From Magicicada septendecula (taxonomy: Eukaryota > Arthropoda > Insecta > Hemiptera > Cicadidae): 64,000 nt of DNA. The notes under the pieces were generated by a model, which saw only the letters and a list, made by a program, of their open reading frames with translations, did not search any database and was not told where the DNA came from. Below are positions 11,255 to 22,524 of the stretch, piece by piece. Each line of letters starts with the position of its first letter. Position 1 is the stretch's first letter. A program made the position numbers and the translations under genes. The stretch covers positions 46,490,344-46,554,343 of the forward strand of contig CM068370.1 in NCBI GenBank assembly GCA_034769895.1, in the 5' to 3' direction.

Positions 11255-12478
11255 CTACCTAGTATTCCCTTTTCTATTCTGGGTTATACTATTCCTTCTC
11301 TTCTTCTTATACAATTTTAGCTGCGAAATATGCGTTCTCCGCACATATTTTCGAGTCGCAGGTTCGTACAGGGCTACTGTAACTGGAGTTAGGTACTTCT
11401 GGATTTGGTAAAGGCCACACCATCGGTATGATAGTTTAGAGGTGGTCTTATCAATTGCACTACTAGTGGGGTGAGTCTTATACATTACTAAGTCACCTAC
11501 TTGGTACCTAATTGAATTGTTATGAATACCTTTCTCGTGGTATTTTCTGGATTTCTCTAAGTTTGCTCTTAAATTAGAGCGGGCTTTATTCCATATTTGC
11601 TTTATCTGCTTATCCGTTATTTGCGGAGGCAGCAGATCGTGTATATTCCATCTTGTGGACAAAGGGTGGTTTGGTCGGTATTTGTACAGTAACTCAAACG
11701 GGGTCGACTTGTGACATTCGTGATAAGCTGAATTAAAAGCGTATTGAATCCAGGATAGGTTTTGGTCCCACGACGTGTGACCGTTCGCATGATAGGCGAT
11801 TAACGCAGATTTGAGGTTTCGTAGATACCTTTCAGCAATACTGCCTTGCGGTCGATACTCCGTAGTGGTTATATGGTCTATTCCTAACTTGAAACACATA
11901 TTCCTAAATTCTTTAGCTTTAAACTGTGGTCCATTATCTGATACTATACGTACAGGTGTACCGTAGTCTTTAAATAATCTTTCCTGTAATATTTTTACAG
12001 TCGTTGACGCTAATGCTCGTCGCATGGGATACATCCAAACAAATTTGGTGAAAGAATCTACACAGGTGAGTAACATTGTATTACCTGATTTGGATCGTGG
12101 ATATGGACCTGAAAAGTCTAGATAAAGTTTAGAAAAAGGGGTCTTAGGGATTTCTGAAATCAGTTGGCTTACTTGATTATTTCTGGCTGGTTTACTGAGG
12201 GCACATAATGTACATTTCTTTACGAAACTGGCTATTTCGCTGTTCATATTGTTCCAATGATATTCCTTTCGAACACGATATATTGTCTTATTGATTCCCA
12301 TATGGGCTCCTATGGTAGATGAACGGAAGTATTCCATCAGCATGGGCTTAATTACATCAGGGGCTATTATTCTTAGTTCCTTTCCGCTTCTTATCTTGTA
12401 ACATAGTACATTTTTACTCAATACGTATTTCTCGGATTTAATACCTTGCGTAAGTTGTTCTATAATAGGCAGGGGTCT
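11255..12478 (-). CDS. Gypsy C integrase
   Basis: This is the enzyme that inserts element DNA into the genome. The 388-codon frame (11255-12421) extends upstream without a stop to about 12478 (PIIEQLTQGIKSEKY). It has an HHCC zinc-binding region (GAHMGINKTIYRV to CTLCALSK), then the catalytic core: LYLDFSGPYP, VRIVSDNGPQF and GSIAERYLRNLK, giving the intact D, D and E residues. A basic tail with a KVGDLV-like segment (YQVGDLVMYKTHP) follows. It is in a different frame from RT-RNase H, with which it is normally fused. A single indel near 12470 is the simplest reason; a programmed shift is less likely. Confidence 0.88.
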   Translation of the reverse strand, partial: RPLPIIEQLTQGIKSEKYVLSKNVLCYKIRSGKELRIIAPDVIKPMLMEYFRSSTIGAHMGINKTIYRVRKEYHWNNMNSEIASFVKKCTLCALSKPARNNQVSQLISEIPKTPFSKLYLDFSGPYPRSKSGNTMLLTCVDSFTKFVWMYPMRRALASTTVKILQERLFKDYGTPVRIVSDNGPQFKAKEFRNMCFKLGIDHITTTEYRPQGSIAERYLRNLKSALIAYHANGHTSWDQNLSWIQYAFNSAYHECHKSTPFELLYKYRPNHPLSTRWNIHDLLPPQITDKQIKQIWNKARSNLRANLEKSRKYHEKGIHNNSIRYQVGDLVMYKTHPTSSAIDKTTSKLSYRWCGLYQIQKYLTPVTVALYEPATRKYVRRTHISQLKLYKKKRRNSITQNRKGNTR

Positions 12479-14535
12479 TGTTGTTGATACAGAGCAATGT
12501 TTGTAAAGGCAAGGGGGAACTCAGTAATTACGGCGTTAGCAAGTGCTATTTCCGGATTCTCCTTGCTTTCGGGAGTTTTAGTGGGCGACTGGAACATACG
12601 GGACAGGGTATCAGCGACTACGTTTTGGGTACCCTTTATATGCTGCACTCTGAATTTGTAGCAGTTTAACTTCAATATCCATCTTCCAATACGTCCTAAC
12701 TGTTTAGGGTGATTCAATAACCAAGATAACGCTTGATTGTCAGTTTCCAAAAGGAATTCTTTATGTTCTAGGAAAGGTTTAAACTTCTCGAATGAAAAAA
12801 CAATTGCTAAACATTCCAATTCATAGGCGGAATACTTTCTTCCTTGGTCGCTCAGTGTTCGCGATGCATAACTAATAGGTAGTCTACAGTTTTCTATCTC
12901 TTGATATATCACTGCACCTAACGCTACACTGGAACTGTCGGTCTGCACTACGAAAGGTTTCGTGAAATCCGCTAGTTGCAAAACTGGGGGAGATATAATA
13001 CTTTCTTTAAGTTGCTCAAACGCGTTTTGATGATGTTGTGAGCTCCATTCAAACTTCGTTCCCTTCTTTCGTAAGGAATTTAGGGGTGCTGCTATTTCGG
13101 CAAGATGGGGAATATATTTGTGGAAATAATTTACCATTCCCAAAAATCGGGCTATACCTTTTGCATCTCGTGGGGGTGAAAATTCTCTAATAGCGCGGGT
13201 TCGTTCGGGGTCAATGCTTACCTTTCCATTCGCTTTCACGATGTGACCTAAGAATGAAAACTGTGGGACGGCAAAACTTACCTTCTTTGGGTTAACAGTT
13301 AATCCTGCTCTTAGTAACCGAGATAACACTTCGCGTAGGTGTTTAAGGTGTAGTTCCAGAGATTCGCTATATATAACGATGTCGTCCAAATAATGATACA
13401 CATATTTAAATTTAATATCGTGAAATATCCTTTCTAATAGTCTACTACATACGGAACTTCCTTGAGATATTCCAAAGGGTACTCTAGTAAATTGGTACAA
13501 GTTAAAAGGAACTGCAAACGCGGTTAGACGTTTTGATTCTTCAGAGAGGGGTATTTGGTGAAAAGCTTGATTCAGATCCATAACCGTAAAGACCATAGCT
13601 TTAGTGAAGTAATGGAAAGCACTATGGATGTCTGGAAGAGGGATTGATTCAAATTCTATTGTTTTGTTTAATTGCCTGTAGTCCACAACTAGTCTGTGTT
13701 TATCTTGACCTTTTGGTACTAAAAAGGAGGGTGAAGAATATGGGGACGTAGAGGGTTCAATGACTCCTTGCTCCAACAACTTGTTGATATGGTTTCGCAT
13801 CACTTCCATCTTGGGAGGCGACAACTTGTACGGAGGTAGGCGTATTACTTTCTGATCGCTCAGATTAATTTTATACTCTATTAGTTTAGTGAGTCCTAGT
13901 TTAGGTGTAAGAACTGAGGAAAATTCTTTTATTAATTTCAGTATTCTCACTCTATCTCTACTTTCTAGATGAGATAAATCTGACTCTTGGTGTATTACAT
14001 GTGCAGTAGATGAACAATTTTTTTTCTTTTTCTCATTATTACAATCAAATCTATATTTCCGTGTACGGTCGAATCGGAAATAGTATTTTTGCTCATAGAT
14101 GTCAAGAATCATTCCCGTTTTACTAATAAAGTCTGCTCCTAATATTAAATCGGGTCCTAATTCCTTACATACTAACATTGTAAACATCCAGGTTAGGTTC
14201 TTGATTCTAACCTTAACGGTAATGCTCAGGTTTATGATTATATTACGTTTATCGGCGGTAGCACACTTTATATTCACCGGTTGACTCCGTTTTACTAGAT
14301 GGTGTTTCGCTAATTTGTCCGCTAATTCTTGGCTGATTAAAGTTCTACTAGATCCCGAATCAATTAAGGCGATGGTGGAGGTAACGCCTAAGTCAACTCG
14401 TATTAATGGTAATAGATTTTTAGTCCAGTTACATTTATTAATCGCGTTACATTTCTCACGAAATTCTCTCACATAGGGATCTATTTCTTTCGAACTTCTT
14501 TTCCTTCCACGTTGGTTACAAAATATTTTATTCAT
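12460..14535 (-). CDS. Gypsy C protease-reverse transcriptase-RNase H
   Basis: This 691-residue frame carries three enzymes. Protease has ALIDSGSS with the catalytic Asp at residue 59 and LGADF near 132-136. Reverse transcriptase has VMDLNQAFHQIPL (first catalytic Asp about 320), VPFGISQGS and HYLDDIVIYS (YLDD at 382-385). RNase H starts with QTDSSSVALG (Asp 532), then YELECLAIV, LLETDNQALSWLL and ADTLSR. All catalytic residues I can check are present and there is no internal stop. The frame ends in TAG at the RNase H-integrase linker. Gag lies 74 bases upstream in another frame, so frameshifting or reinitiation would be needed for expression. Confidence 0.92.
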   Translation of the reverse strand: MNKIFCNQRGRKRSSKEIDPYVREFREKCNAINKCNWTKNLLPLIRVDLGVTSTIALIDSGSSRTLISQELADKLAKHHLVKRSQPVNIKCATADKRNIIINLSITVKVRIKNLTWMFTMLVCKELGPDLILGADFISKTGMILDIYEQKYYFRFDRTRKYRFDCNNEKKKKNCSSTAHVIHQESDLSHLESRDRVRILKLIKEFSSVLTPKLGLTKLIEYKINLSDQKVIRLPPYKLSPPKMEVMRNHINKLLEQGVIEPSTSPYSSPSFLVPKGQDKHRLVVDYRQLNKTIEFESIPLPDIHSAFHYFTKAMVFTVMDLNQAFHQIPLSEESKRLTAFAVPFNLYQFTRVPFGISQGSSVCSRLLERIFHDIKFKYVYHYLDDIVIYSESLELHLKHLREVLSRLLRAGLTVNPKKVSFAVPQFSFLGHIVKANGKVSIDPERTRAIREFSPPRDAKGIARFLGMVNYFHKYIPHLAEIAAPLNSLRKKGTKFEWSSQHHQNAFEQLKESIISPPVLQLADFTKPFVVQTDSSSVALGAVIYQEIENCRLPISYASRTLSDQGRKYSAYELECLAIVFSFEKFKPFLEHKEFLLETDNQALSWLLNHPKQLGRIGRWILKLNCYKFRVQHIKGTQNVVADTLSRMFQSPTKTPESKENPEIALANAVITEFPLAFTNIALYQQQDPCLL

Positions 14536-14609
14536 TTTTTTATAAGTTTCTTTACGTTCACCAGATTTCGAGTAGCTGCGGAAGACACAGGATTTCGGGT
14601 CTCCCTGCC

Positions 14610-16097
14610 TTACATGTTTTTTGGAGTTGGGTGATTCCGTTCCAATGGCTTACTCTTGCAGTCTTTTCTTATGTGTCCATATTTGCCGCAATTATAACAG
14701 ATGGGTTTATTGCGAGGTAGGTACTTTGTTTCCGCTTTATATGGTGTTACACTTAACTTACCAGATTTGAGCACATTGTGAGGTCTACTGAAAACTTGCC
14801 TTTTATGCGAGGTTGTTACATCAGGCACTAGTGCTCGCAATTCATTTCTATTAGTTCCAGCGGTTTTCATTGCTTGTCTATTTTGATCGGAGTACCATAC
14901 ATTTGACGAATGGATACTGCACTGTTCTAGATCAGCAATTGTGTTGGGTCTATTTATCAACGATAAACGAGATCTTTCTTCAGGTGACAGTCCTATTAAA
15001 ATGGTGTCGACCATTTGTGTCTCATTCCAGTCTACACGTAGTAGTCGAGATAACTCCCTGATGTCGGAGATATAATGAGCTAATCTCTCCTGATTTCCTT
15101 GTACTCGGAGTACAGTCTTTCTTTTAATTTCTTCGTAAATACCGGTTGGGATAAAATACTTTATTATCGAGCTATGCAGCTCTTCTACTGGAAATGTAGA
15201 GGTTAGAGCTTCTATGACACGATTCTTTAACGGGGGTTTACATTTCGGTAACAGAACTTGCAAAATTTCCCAGTCATTCAGCTGCTGTAGATCTTTTATC
15301 TGCAGGAGATAGCTAATGAAAGTTAGTAGTTTGGAGACATTTAATCCATCTGTGTAAGGGATTTCAGTTAAGATTTTCTCCACAGGATGAGTCATTTTAC
15401 CGTATAGGTCCGCGTTATGGTTCATGGTTGGCATTCCTTTAGGAGAACGATTTGATTCATTCGGGGTGGTCAATTCATGATTTCCGGGACGAAACTGAAA
15501 ATGCTCGGGAGGAGGGGCATTTAAATCTCTATCAGTATTTTGCTCTTGGTTCGCTTGCATTTGCGATACGGCGGGTGAGTTCCGATCAGTGTTAGGCGGA
15601 GGTAGATCAGTAGTAGGTGATTGTACTGGGGAGATGTGTAATTTCTTTAAGGACTTCTCTATTTCGTCCATCCTGAATGAGTCGGATCTTCTTCTTAAGT
15701 CATTAATAATTGTGGGTAAGCGGCGTAGAGCTTCGTCAGCTAGGTTTTGTACTTCAAGAGGTATTTCCGTGAGATTAGGCCAGATCAACAAATTTTTCAT
15801 TCGCCGGGTTAAATGCTCTATTCTCTGGGTAGTCCGCAAAATTATCGCCGGAGATTTCTCGTCTTGGAGGGTTTGAGACAATAAGGTAAGCTCACTATAC
15901 TTGGCATTACAAATTTCTCTCTCGCTCTCATAATCGAGTTCGCTTAGGTTGTTTAATTGCGCTGGTGTATCAAATCCACATTCGCGAATTGACCTACGTA
16001 ATTCCGCGACTGTTACATTCGCATGGGGTAGTCCACGCAAAAGAGCTTCGTAAGACAGCTCGTCTTTTAATAACAAATCCGGATTGAATTGGGCCAT
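14610..16097 (-). CDS. Gypsy C Gag with CCHC zinc knuckle
   Basis: This 495-residue structural protein would form the particle that packages element RNA. It starts MAQFNPDLLLKDELSY. The middle has a retrotransposon capsid-like region (LTSTFPVEELHSSI, then YISDIRELSRLL and a LIGLSPEERSRL stretch). Near the C-terminus is a classic CCHC knuckle, CYNCGKYGHIRKDC. The frame is intact and the first Met lies about 900 bases from the primer-site region. This contrasts with elements A, B and D, whose Gags have long coiled coils and no CCHC. Confidence 0.9.
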   Translation of the reverse strand: MAQFNPDLLLKDELSYEALLRGLPHANVTVAELRRSIRECGFDTPAQLNNLSELDYESEREICNAKYSELTLLSQTLQDEKSPAIILRTTQRIEHLTRRMKNLLIWPNLTEIPLEVQNLADEALRRLPTIINDLRRRSDSFRMDEIEKSLKKLHISPVQSPTTDLPPPNTDRNSPAVSQMQANQEQNTDRDLNAPPPEHFQFRPGNHELTTPNESNRSPKGMPTMNHNADLYGKMTHPVEKILTEIPYTDGLNVSKLLTFISYLLQIKDLQQLNDWEILQVLLPKCKPPLKNRVIEALTSTFPVEELHSSIIKYFIPTGIYEEIKRKTVLRVQGNQERLAHYISDIRELSRLLRVDWNETQMVDTILIGLSPEERSRLSLINRPNTIADLEQCSIHSSNVWYSDQNRQAMKTAGTNRNELRALVPDVTTSHKRQVFSRPHNVLKSGKLSVTPYKAETKYLPRNKPICYNCGKYGHIRKDCKSKPLERNHPTPKNM

Positions 16098-16997
16098 TTT
16101 TTCTTAGTTCTAACACATTAAAACGTACTTAAAACTAATTCTACAACACTACACATATATTACACATATATAAGATAAAATCTTGAGTAAATAATATGCA
16201 TAATTCAGAAAAGAACAATTTCTCTTCTAAGGGAGAGACAGAAATTCCACACACATATTTTTCAAAGTTAAATAGCCGATCAGCTGTTTTCTGGAATGTA
16301 GGTCACCCTCTTTATTTAGTAAACAAAGGTAGGGTCAGTGTGTCCGTGAGAATGCGGGGGGGTTTGACGCTCACGTATTGTTCTCTACACAATGCCACCG
16401 ATTAACTTCCTTAACAGGTCATAACTGGAGAAAACAGCTGGCACGCATAGGGTGAATCTTATTCAACAATGCACACATTCAATTTACACTAGTATTACGC
16501 TTTATAACAGTTTGACTTTATCCATTCATGTACTTTCCCCAATTAAATTAATTATTTATTTTGGTCACAATTTCAAGTTACGAAATTCTTTCCACGTAAT
16601 TAACTGGGTCTACTTTCCACAGGAGCATTATTATTAACAAAGTTTTTCTTTACCGTGACAACAGACATACACTAACATACACTATGCAGATTGAATAATT
16701 ATAATGCAGGATTATTCAAGAAACAACAGGTCTTGGATTGTCATAATACAAACCTGTTAAAGACTGATCAGTTGACCAAACATTACAATTCATGTATGCA
16801 AGTAGGTACATGCATATATCTTCCTACAATGATATTTCATTTTGTACAGACTATCATTTACGTATGTCAAAACAAATTCATTTTTATTTGAAAATTAAAG
16901 TTACATTAATTACATTCTCTGAGTGCATAGATCAATAACTGAATGCCGTGAGTTATTTAATTTACTAATAAATTAAGTACGCAGAGTGGCGCAATTT
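16098..16997 (-). other. Gypsy C 5' leader and degenerate primer site
   Basis: About 900 bases separate the 5' LTR from gag. No gene is visible; short frames on the plus strand look like chance. Next to the LTR the element strand reads TGCGCCACT (16985-16993) after a 4-base spacer. This resembles the TGGCGCCAC primer site of element A with one G missing. I cannot name the tRNA with confidence. Confidence 0.55.
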
Positions 16998-18546
16998 TGT
17001 AACGTATTGCCGCGTTACAAATCCAGGGAACCCATCTTAACTGACCTCTGCCAATTACATGGGCTGCCTACGTTGTAACGAACTGTATTAAAATCAAATT
17101 AATTGAACAAATTACTCACTATCAGTGTAAGGGAACAAGGGAAGGTATTTTACTGATTTATGCACTCATTTTCATGTGTAACAAGACGACTTCTCTTTAT
17201 TTAACAACAGTTAATGACAGATCCCATGACATCATTAATTCAACTAAAATATTTAAATGCTTTTCATAAAACTTTGGGATCAAATTGATTATATATTCTA
17301 ATACCTCGGATCCGAGTTTACTTTCAGTTTATTTATAATAAAGACTTCTAATTATTTTCAGTTCATTTTAGAAGCTTGCAAGAATTCTTTAACCATTTGA
17401 AGAATGGTACTATTACTTGGAACGATAATAAGTTACATTAACATTTAAAGCGTTACAACGTATGATAATTGAATTTTTACAGTAAACTCTTAGATTGTCT
17501 CATTTTAATGTTTACATAAAATTAATCGTCTTTGAAAAGTCTCTTTTAGAAGTGAGTAGTGTAACAAATATGATTAACTCTCGATAGCAAGGCTATCGAG
17601 TCACCTTTACAATTGAACGTAGAAACCTCGTCCTGGGGTGTCCGTCTTGGGAATCCTTGTAGTCGGCGTCATCATCTGGGTCGCGTCTTCGGCAAGAATA
17701 GGTCGGATGTTCACAGAGGAGATTGAAGCTTCTTTGGTGTAAGTATATGTAGATTCTCGGATGTCCTAAGCAGCGTCTTATCCATGGTATACGTGTCTTT
17801 ATGAAGTTCCTGCAGATCACATCTTCAGGAGTGATGTTGTAAATGGAGTTACCTCTTGAAGGGAGTCGTCATCTTGCTTACCACTAGTTCTGTTTTTGTG
17901 TTACGTTTTATATCTTCTTGTTACCACATATTTATGTTATTTATACATAACACACGCTTTCCACTTTTAGCAGTGGTAGTTAATATACTACATTTAAATC
18001 AAACAAACAAATTAAAAACATTTTGGTAGAGCTTTCGCTCGTACGTCTGTACAGTGTGAAGGCAACATAGCGAGAGAGTTTCTGCTCGCTTCAACTGGTA
18101 CTTAACAAAGGAGAGGGGCAACTACTCCGCGACAATATAGTCCCTATTTATATTTAAGTTAACATTCTTATTACCAAAAACATATTAAATTATACATATA
18201 TAATTTAAGTGAGTTATTTTAACGACTATTTGTGTCTTCAGATTTCTAATTATAAACATTATGATTTTTATATCTTCCTAAATTACAGACGACTCGGTAA
18301 ACACGTTGAGTCCGGAATTAACAGGTCAACGCATGATGACTAGTAAAAGGGTTAATTATGATAATAATAACTTTTTTACAATTCGCCCTTTTATTTAGTG
18401 TTTCTTTGGATCTTTTAATTACTTCTCATTGTCATACTGAGTTAATACAGGGGTTTTAGTTATTATAGTGCGATTTAAAATTACTTAATCGCTCGCAAAC
18501 TTAATTTTTTTTATTTACGATTACAGTTAGAATTTAAATCGTCACA
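16998..18546 (-). repeat. 5' LTR of Gypsy C
   Basis: It is 1,549 bp and almost identical to 9206-10758, ending CGTCACA before the target duplication GGGT. The near-identity indicates recent insertion. It would carry the promoter. Confidence 0.93.
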
Positions 18547-18907
18547 GGGTCACACCTCGCCGATCTTTACATCTAATTTCACTCGTGGCCATCATATAAG
18601 GAGTCACTCTTACACCATCTTTGTAGCGACGATCTATACCCAAGTAAATATTTGGAAACGACAATTCCTCGGCGTGTGTATCGTACACAATATTCAACGG
18701 CATACTGTGTTGGCCGGGCGTTATATCAAGACAGTTCTCCTCGTTCCACAGAAGTGTATGTTGCCTGGCCACAATGCAATCCGAGTCTAACACTGGTGCC
18801 TCTTCTACACAATCCCCATCATCGTCAATTCTGTCGACACATATATTGTACAACAAAGTTCCATCGATGATAATTCCATACATACGGTACAACGGCTGTT
18901 TCACCAA
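18547..18907 (-). pseudogene. Helentron protein fragment between N-terminal region and Rep
   Basis: This open frame runs VKQPLYRMYGIII to RCKDRRGVT and is cut by Gypsy C at 18546. The codons resume at 9201 with TPQHILYMAMKIL, so the two parts form one Rep region. It is in a different frame from the upstream N-terminal ORF; the switch falls near 18905, within QWL/VKQPL. This suggests a single-base indel. The stretch between DUF6570 and Rep is poorly conserved and I assign no separate function. Confidence 0.8.
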
Positions 18908-19829
18908 GCCATTGCATTACATTGGATTTCCGAACATACCCGCTCAAATATGACGATTTGTGCATTAATTTCCTCTTGATGTTAACATTTATCGCATAAT
19001 CGTCGTCCAACTGTACGACTGTATGGTGTGATTGTTTCACCATATTGTTCACATCAACTGGAACATTTATTACTTGACCAATGATGCCATAACTGCCCTC
19101 GTGTCGAAGTCGGCGAATTTGCATGAAAGGCAGCCTAGGTGATATCAACCGTTCCTCTACCGGACTCAACACTGGCAAAGTTTTAGGCCGATCAGGATAT
19201 TTGAAACCGTTAGACACACTCATGGATGGGATTTTATTAGTATCCAACCATCGACGGCAATTTACACATGCTACCATAGCCTCCACTACTTGGTCGGGGA
19301 ACTCGCTGCGCAAAATGTTACAGTGTTTAACTTTAACGAGCTTAAGATCCTTCTTGAACCAAAGTCGATTACAAACATCACAACCAAGTCCAAATTCATT
19401 GTCAAAGAACATTTTCACAAAGTGGCGATCGCTTGCAGCATACTTATTTGTCAAATCGAGCGAAAGGTCTGAACGCGCCATTGACGGACCGATGTTACCG
19501 TCCGTACGAGTCTCAGTATTGTCATCCTGCATATCAGTGGAATCGTCGTTGCTTTCTACGTCTATTGGACCACTTTCCAAATCCATTCGACACGATGACG
19601 AAGTGCTAGGTTGCTCCAAACGTTGTACGCACTCGCTACTTGTACTGGGCGCTCCACTTCCACCATCCAAATTCGAATTCTGGCGTCTTCTTTCCAATTC
19701 CTTTTGTTGCAATCGACGTAGCCGACAACGTTCTATATTTGTAAGTCGCAGTGCACGCATTTTGTTCGGAGTTCCAGATTTTACACCTTCTTTCTCTTCT
19801 GAGGACGCGGCATTTTCACAATATCTCAA
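18825..19829 (-). pseudogene. Helentron N-terminal region (DUF6570-like)
   Basis: This 334-residue frame begins MRYCENAASSEEKEG. It contains a basic KELERRRQ-type segment, a Ser/Asp-rich linker and a possible zinc site (CDVCNRLW with CVNCRRWL). It ends with LSPVEERLISPRLPFMQIRRL and GQVINVPVDVNNMV, the hallmark of the DUF6570 region found at the start of Helitron polyproteins. A frameshift near 18905 separates it from the following Rep part; the last codons after that point are out of frame. A GC- and CpG-rich stretch just upstream (about 19950-20050) could hold the promoter. The DUF6570 assignment is from memory of the family. Confidence 0.82.
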
Positions 19830-20200
19830 TATTTTCTGCTTTTCAATGTTAATTTTAAATTTCTTGTATTAGTAACGTCTAATTCACGTTATCAGCTCTC
19901 CGTAGACACCTCGATCACTAAAATCGACCAACTCGTTCCGAAGATACAACTGAACTGGACGCGCGCCGTGCCCACACAAGCCCAAATTTAGACCCCACGC
20001 GCAGCGCTGTGACGTCGCCGCGCAACCCCCCCTCCGCTCGCGACAAACCATTTCCGGTAGTCGACGAAACGGGCTATCCAGCCATAGTTTTAGATATTCT
20101 GTAATCCTTATAGTTTTTGCACACGAGGCCCTCGAAAGTACACAAATATTGGTCGCGGCAAAACCTTACATGAAACTGAGAACGAACCATAAGATGTTCA

Positions 20201-20211
20201 TTCGCATTCAC
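20201..20211. repeat. Asymmetric terminal inverted repeat, 5' arm
   Basis: TTCGCATTCAC is the exact reverse complement of 4800-4810 and lies about 4 bp inside the 5' end of the Helentron. Confidence 0.8.
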
Positions 20212-20215
20212 ATCA

Positions 20216-22503
20216 AAAGTTTAAGAAGTGCCAAAAGTGAAAGTGTAAAAACCCCCAAAATAATTAGTAAATCAGTGATAAACACTAGATAGTTTAAAAT
20301 TGAAGGTTATGAATAAATAAGAATATTGTAAATGATAGTATGATAAAAAATAGTGATAGATAAGAAAACACTTAGTAAATCAGTGATAAACACTAAACGA
20401 TTTAATGGTGAACATATAAGAATTCTATTGATAACAGTAATTAAAAATAGTATTTAGATTAGATATAAATGAATAAATGAAGGATACGATGTTATTCAGG
20501 GGAGAAAGCCCATGTAAGGCAAACAGTTAGTGCTACCATGGATTGGAGGGAGAGATTATTAAAGAAGTACGCAATCAATGAACACCCCATGTTATAAGGG
20601 ATAATCAATTAAGTAAGTTTAAAAGGAGTGATGATGTTTCTCACCCAAAAATTAGTGAAGAATGAAATGAATTGTAAACCAACATTACCTAATAACTGGT
20701 AAAGATTGTTCAAATAAATTTATGAATAGGATATGGCTGTAGGAAGTATACAGTCCATAGGCCTAGTTGTTATATTTTATGTAATAAAGAATAGTAAATA
20801 ATAGCCATATTGTTGACAATGGCAAGTTAAATAAATAAGAAGGTAAATCAATACAGAAATAATAAACACTGGAAAATCAGTTAGGAAATAATTGACAAGC
20901 CATGATGTAGAAAATAATGTTGACACATAATCAGTACAAAAACAGATTCAAAACACATTAACAAATTAACAAATCAATTATAATAACAAAACAAAACACT
21001 TTAGAGTAAAATGAGATACAATTGGTATAAAATAAGTAGGCCTAAACATAATCAATGGCTACTTAGGCCTATGAAATGCCCAACTGTAAAAAACAAATAA
21101 ATACAAATTGTATAAAATCAACAAAGAAATTAACAAATCCAAGGCGAGTAACCAGCCAAGGATAATTTGTAAATCATATTAAAAGAAAAATGTTAGAATA
21201 AGGACTTAAATTAAAAGAGAAATGTAGTTAACAAATAATAAAATAATTGTACCAACATTAATATTTTGAAGAACCCAACCTTATGGGATATCAAAATAAT
21301 CTTTGAAAGGAAATAATAACAGTAGTGATAATATTTAATATGTAGGGAGGAAGACAGAAGAATAAAAGCAATCAGAAGATATACAGCTATTTTGAATAAA
21401 AATTCAAAATTGATAACAATGGTTATAAGACCAATCAGAATTAAATTGTAACCATGACAACAGACGTTGGTTACGAATTTTCCGTTAAATCTTATTACTC
21501 GTAATGTGACGCTCTTGCAGAATAGAAGCCAAATCGTGAACGATCAAAATTCTAATTTAAAAAGTCAAAATAGTAAACAAAATTACAACAAATGAACAAG
21601 AAAGAAGCAGACGATGACTGAACCATTTAACTGATGTCGAGGACCAATTAAATAAAAAAGAAATGAATAAATTGCTACGATTAATTTGAAAAAGATGCCA
21701 GACAATTGAAAATTGAATATGATTGCAGCCCAATTCCTTTTTACCTGAACAACTGAGTACACCCAGTCTACTGATGTGTTAAGTATCATTAAATTACCCA
21801 AATTTCAGAATTAAACTCACTTTAAATATTTCTCACAGTAGTCTGAACTCTCACTATGAACTGAATATGATTTCTTTCAAAGATTAAATAAAAAAAAAGA
21901 CACTGAAAATTTGTCAACTAGTAGAAATAACCTGTTGTTAGTTTACGAACTTTTGAAACACTTTTACTACACTCCAGGAACAAGTTATAGCTACACAATA
22001 TATTATTTAAGTATAAATAATGTAAGGTAGTGTATTTTTATTGTTGTAATCATTAATAATCCTTTTATCGTAATCACAAGAATCCAAGACGTTGGAACAA
22101 AAATATTTGTAAACAACTTCTACAGTCGCCATCATTGACTGTCTGATTCGTTCAAAATCGATTTGTCAAACCCTAGAGAAATTGTCTTATATTAATTGCC
22201 GGTGCAAATGTATTAAAAACAAAATATAATCTATGTTAAACTGAATAATTAATAATCACCAAATAATAAACAAATACTGAGTGTAACCACTGTGTTTTAA
22301 TTTCATTAGGAAGGTGTATTATAATTTGTGTACATTTTAGCGAACAGCTAGTATTGACGACAAGCGCTCATGTAGCCAACTCAACGAACTACCGGCCTGA
22401 TTAAGAAGGTCGAACCGAGGCGGGAATAAATTTGAATTCTCCACACCGCCTGAGCTGAACTCGCACTATCATCATAAAATTTTTTAATTGTTTTAATTAA
22501 ACA
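20216..22503 (+). repeat. LTR of element A, 3' portion
   Basis: This continues the LTR begun at 3986; the second copy at about 42181-44523 matches with only scattered differences. It ends TTAAACA, followed by ATT and the primer site. With the left part the LTR is about 3.0 kb, unusually long for Gypsy. It is AT-rich and non-coding. Confidence 0.85.
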
Positions 22504-22506
22504 ATT

Positions 22507-22524
22507 TGGCGCCACCCGGGATTT
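22507..22524 (+). other. Primer binding site of element A
   Basis: TGGCGCCACCCGGGATTT begins three bases after the LTR end. The same site occurs at 44527 and, with one change, at 45690. TGGCGCC is shared with the sites of B and D. Confidence 0.8.

Larger units (their letters stand above)
9206..18546 (-). mobile_element. Ty3/Gypsy element C, full length, young
   Basis: The element has two LTRs (9206-10758 and 16998-18546), a 4-bp GGGT target duplication, gag, protease-RT-RNase H and integrase in Ty3/Gypsy order on the minus strand, and no envelope gene. By eye the LTRs differ by about four substitutions and one 4-bp indel in 1.55 kb, so insertion was recent. Gag, the main pol frame and integrase are all open; the only lesion I see is a frame change between RNase H and integrase near 12470. 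It sits inside the Helentron Rep gene and is one of the youngest layers in the window. Confidence 0.95.
4756..20215 (-). mobile_element. Helentron-type Helitron (interrupted by Gypsy C)
   Basis: It encodes, in minus-strand order, a DUF6570-like N-terminal region, a Rep nuclease, a PIF1-like helicase and a C-terminal exonuclease-endonuclease-phosphatase domain. That last domain is characteristic of Helentrons rather than canonical Helitrons. The boundaries come from the uninterrupted copy of the host site at about 42166-42190 (AATAAAAAGTTTAAG). A run of A makes the exact edges uncertain by a few bases. An 11-bp inverted repeat (GTGAATGCGAA at 4800-4810, TTCGCATTCAC at 20201-20211) is terminal at the 5' end but internal at the 3' end, where an 8-bp-stem hairpin follows. 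Excluding Gypsy C the element is about 6.1 kb. Its frame is broken by two frameshifts, one stop and the Gypsy insertion. Confidence 0.88.
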
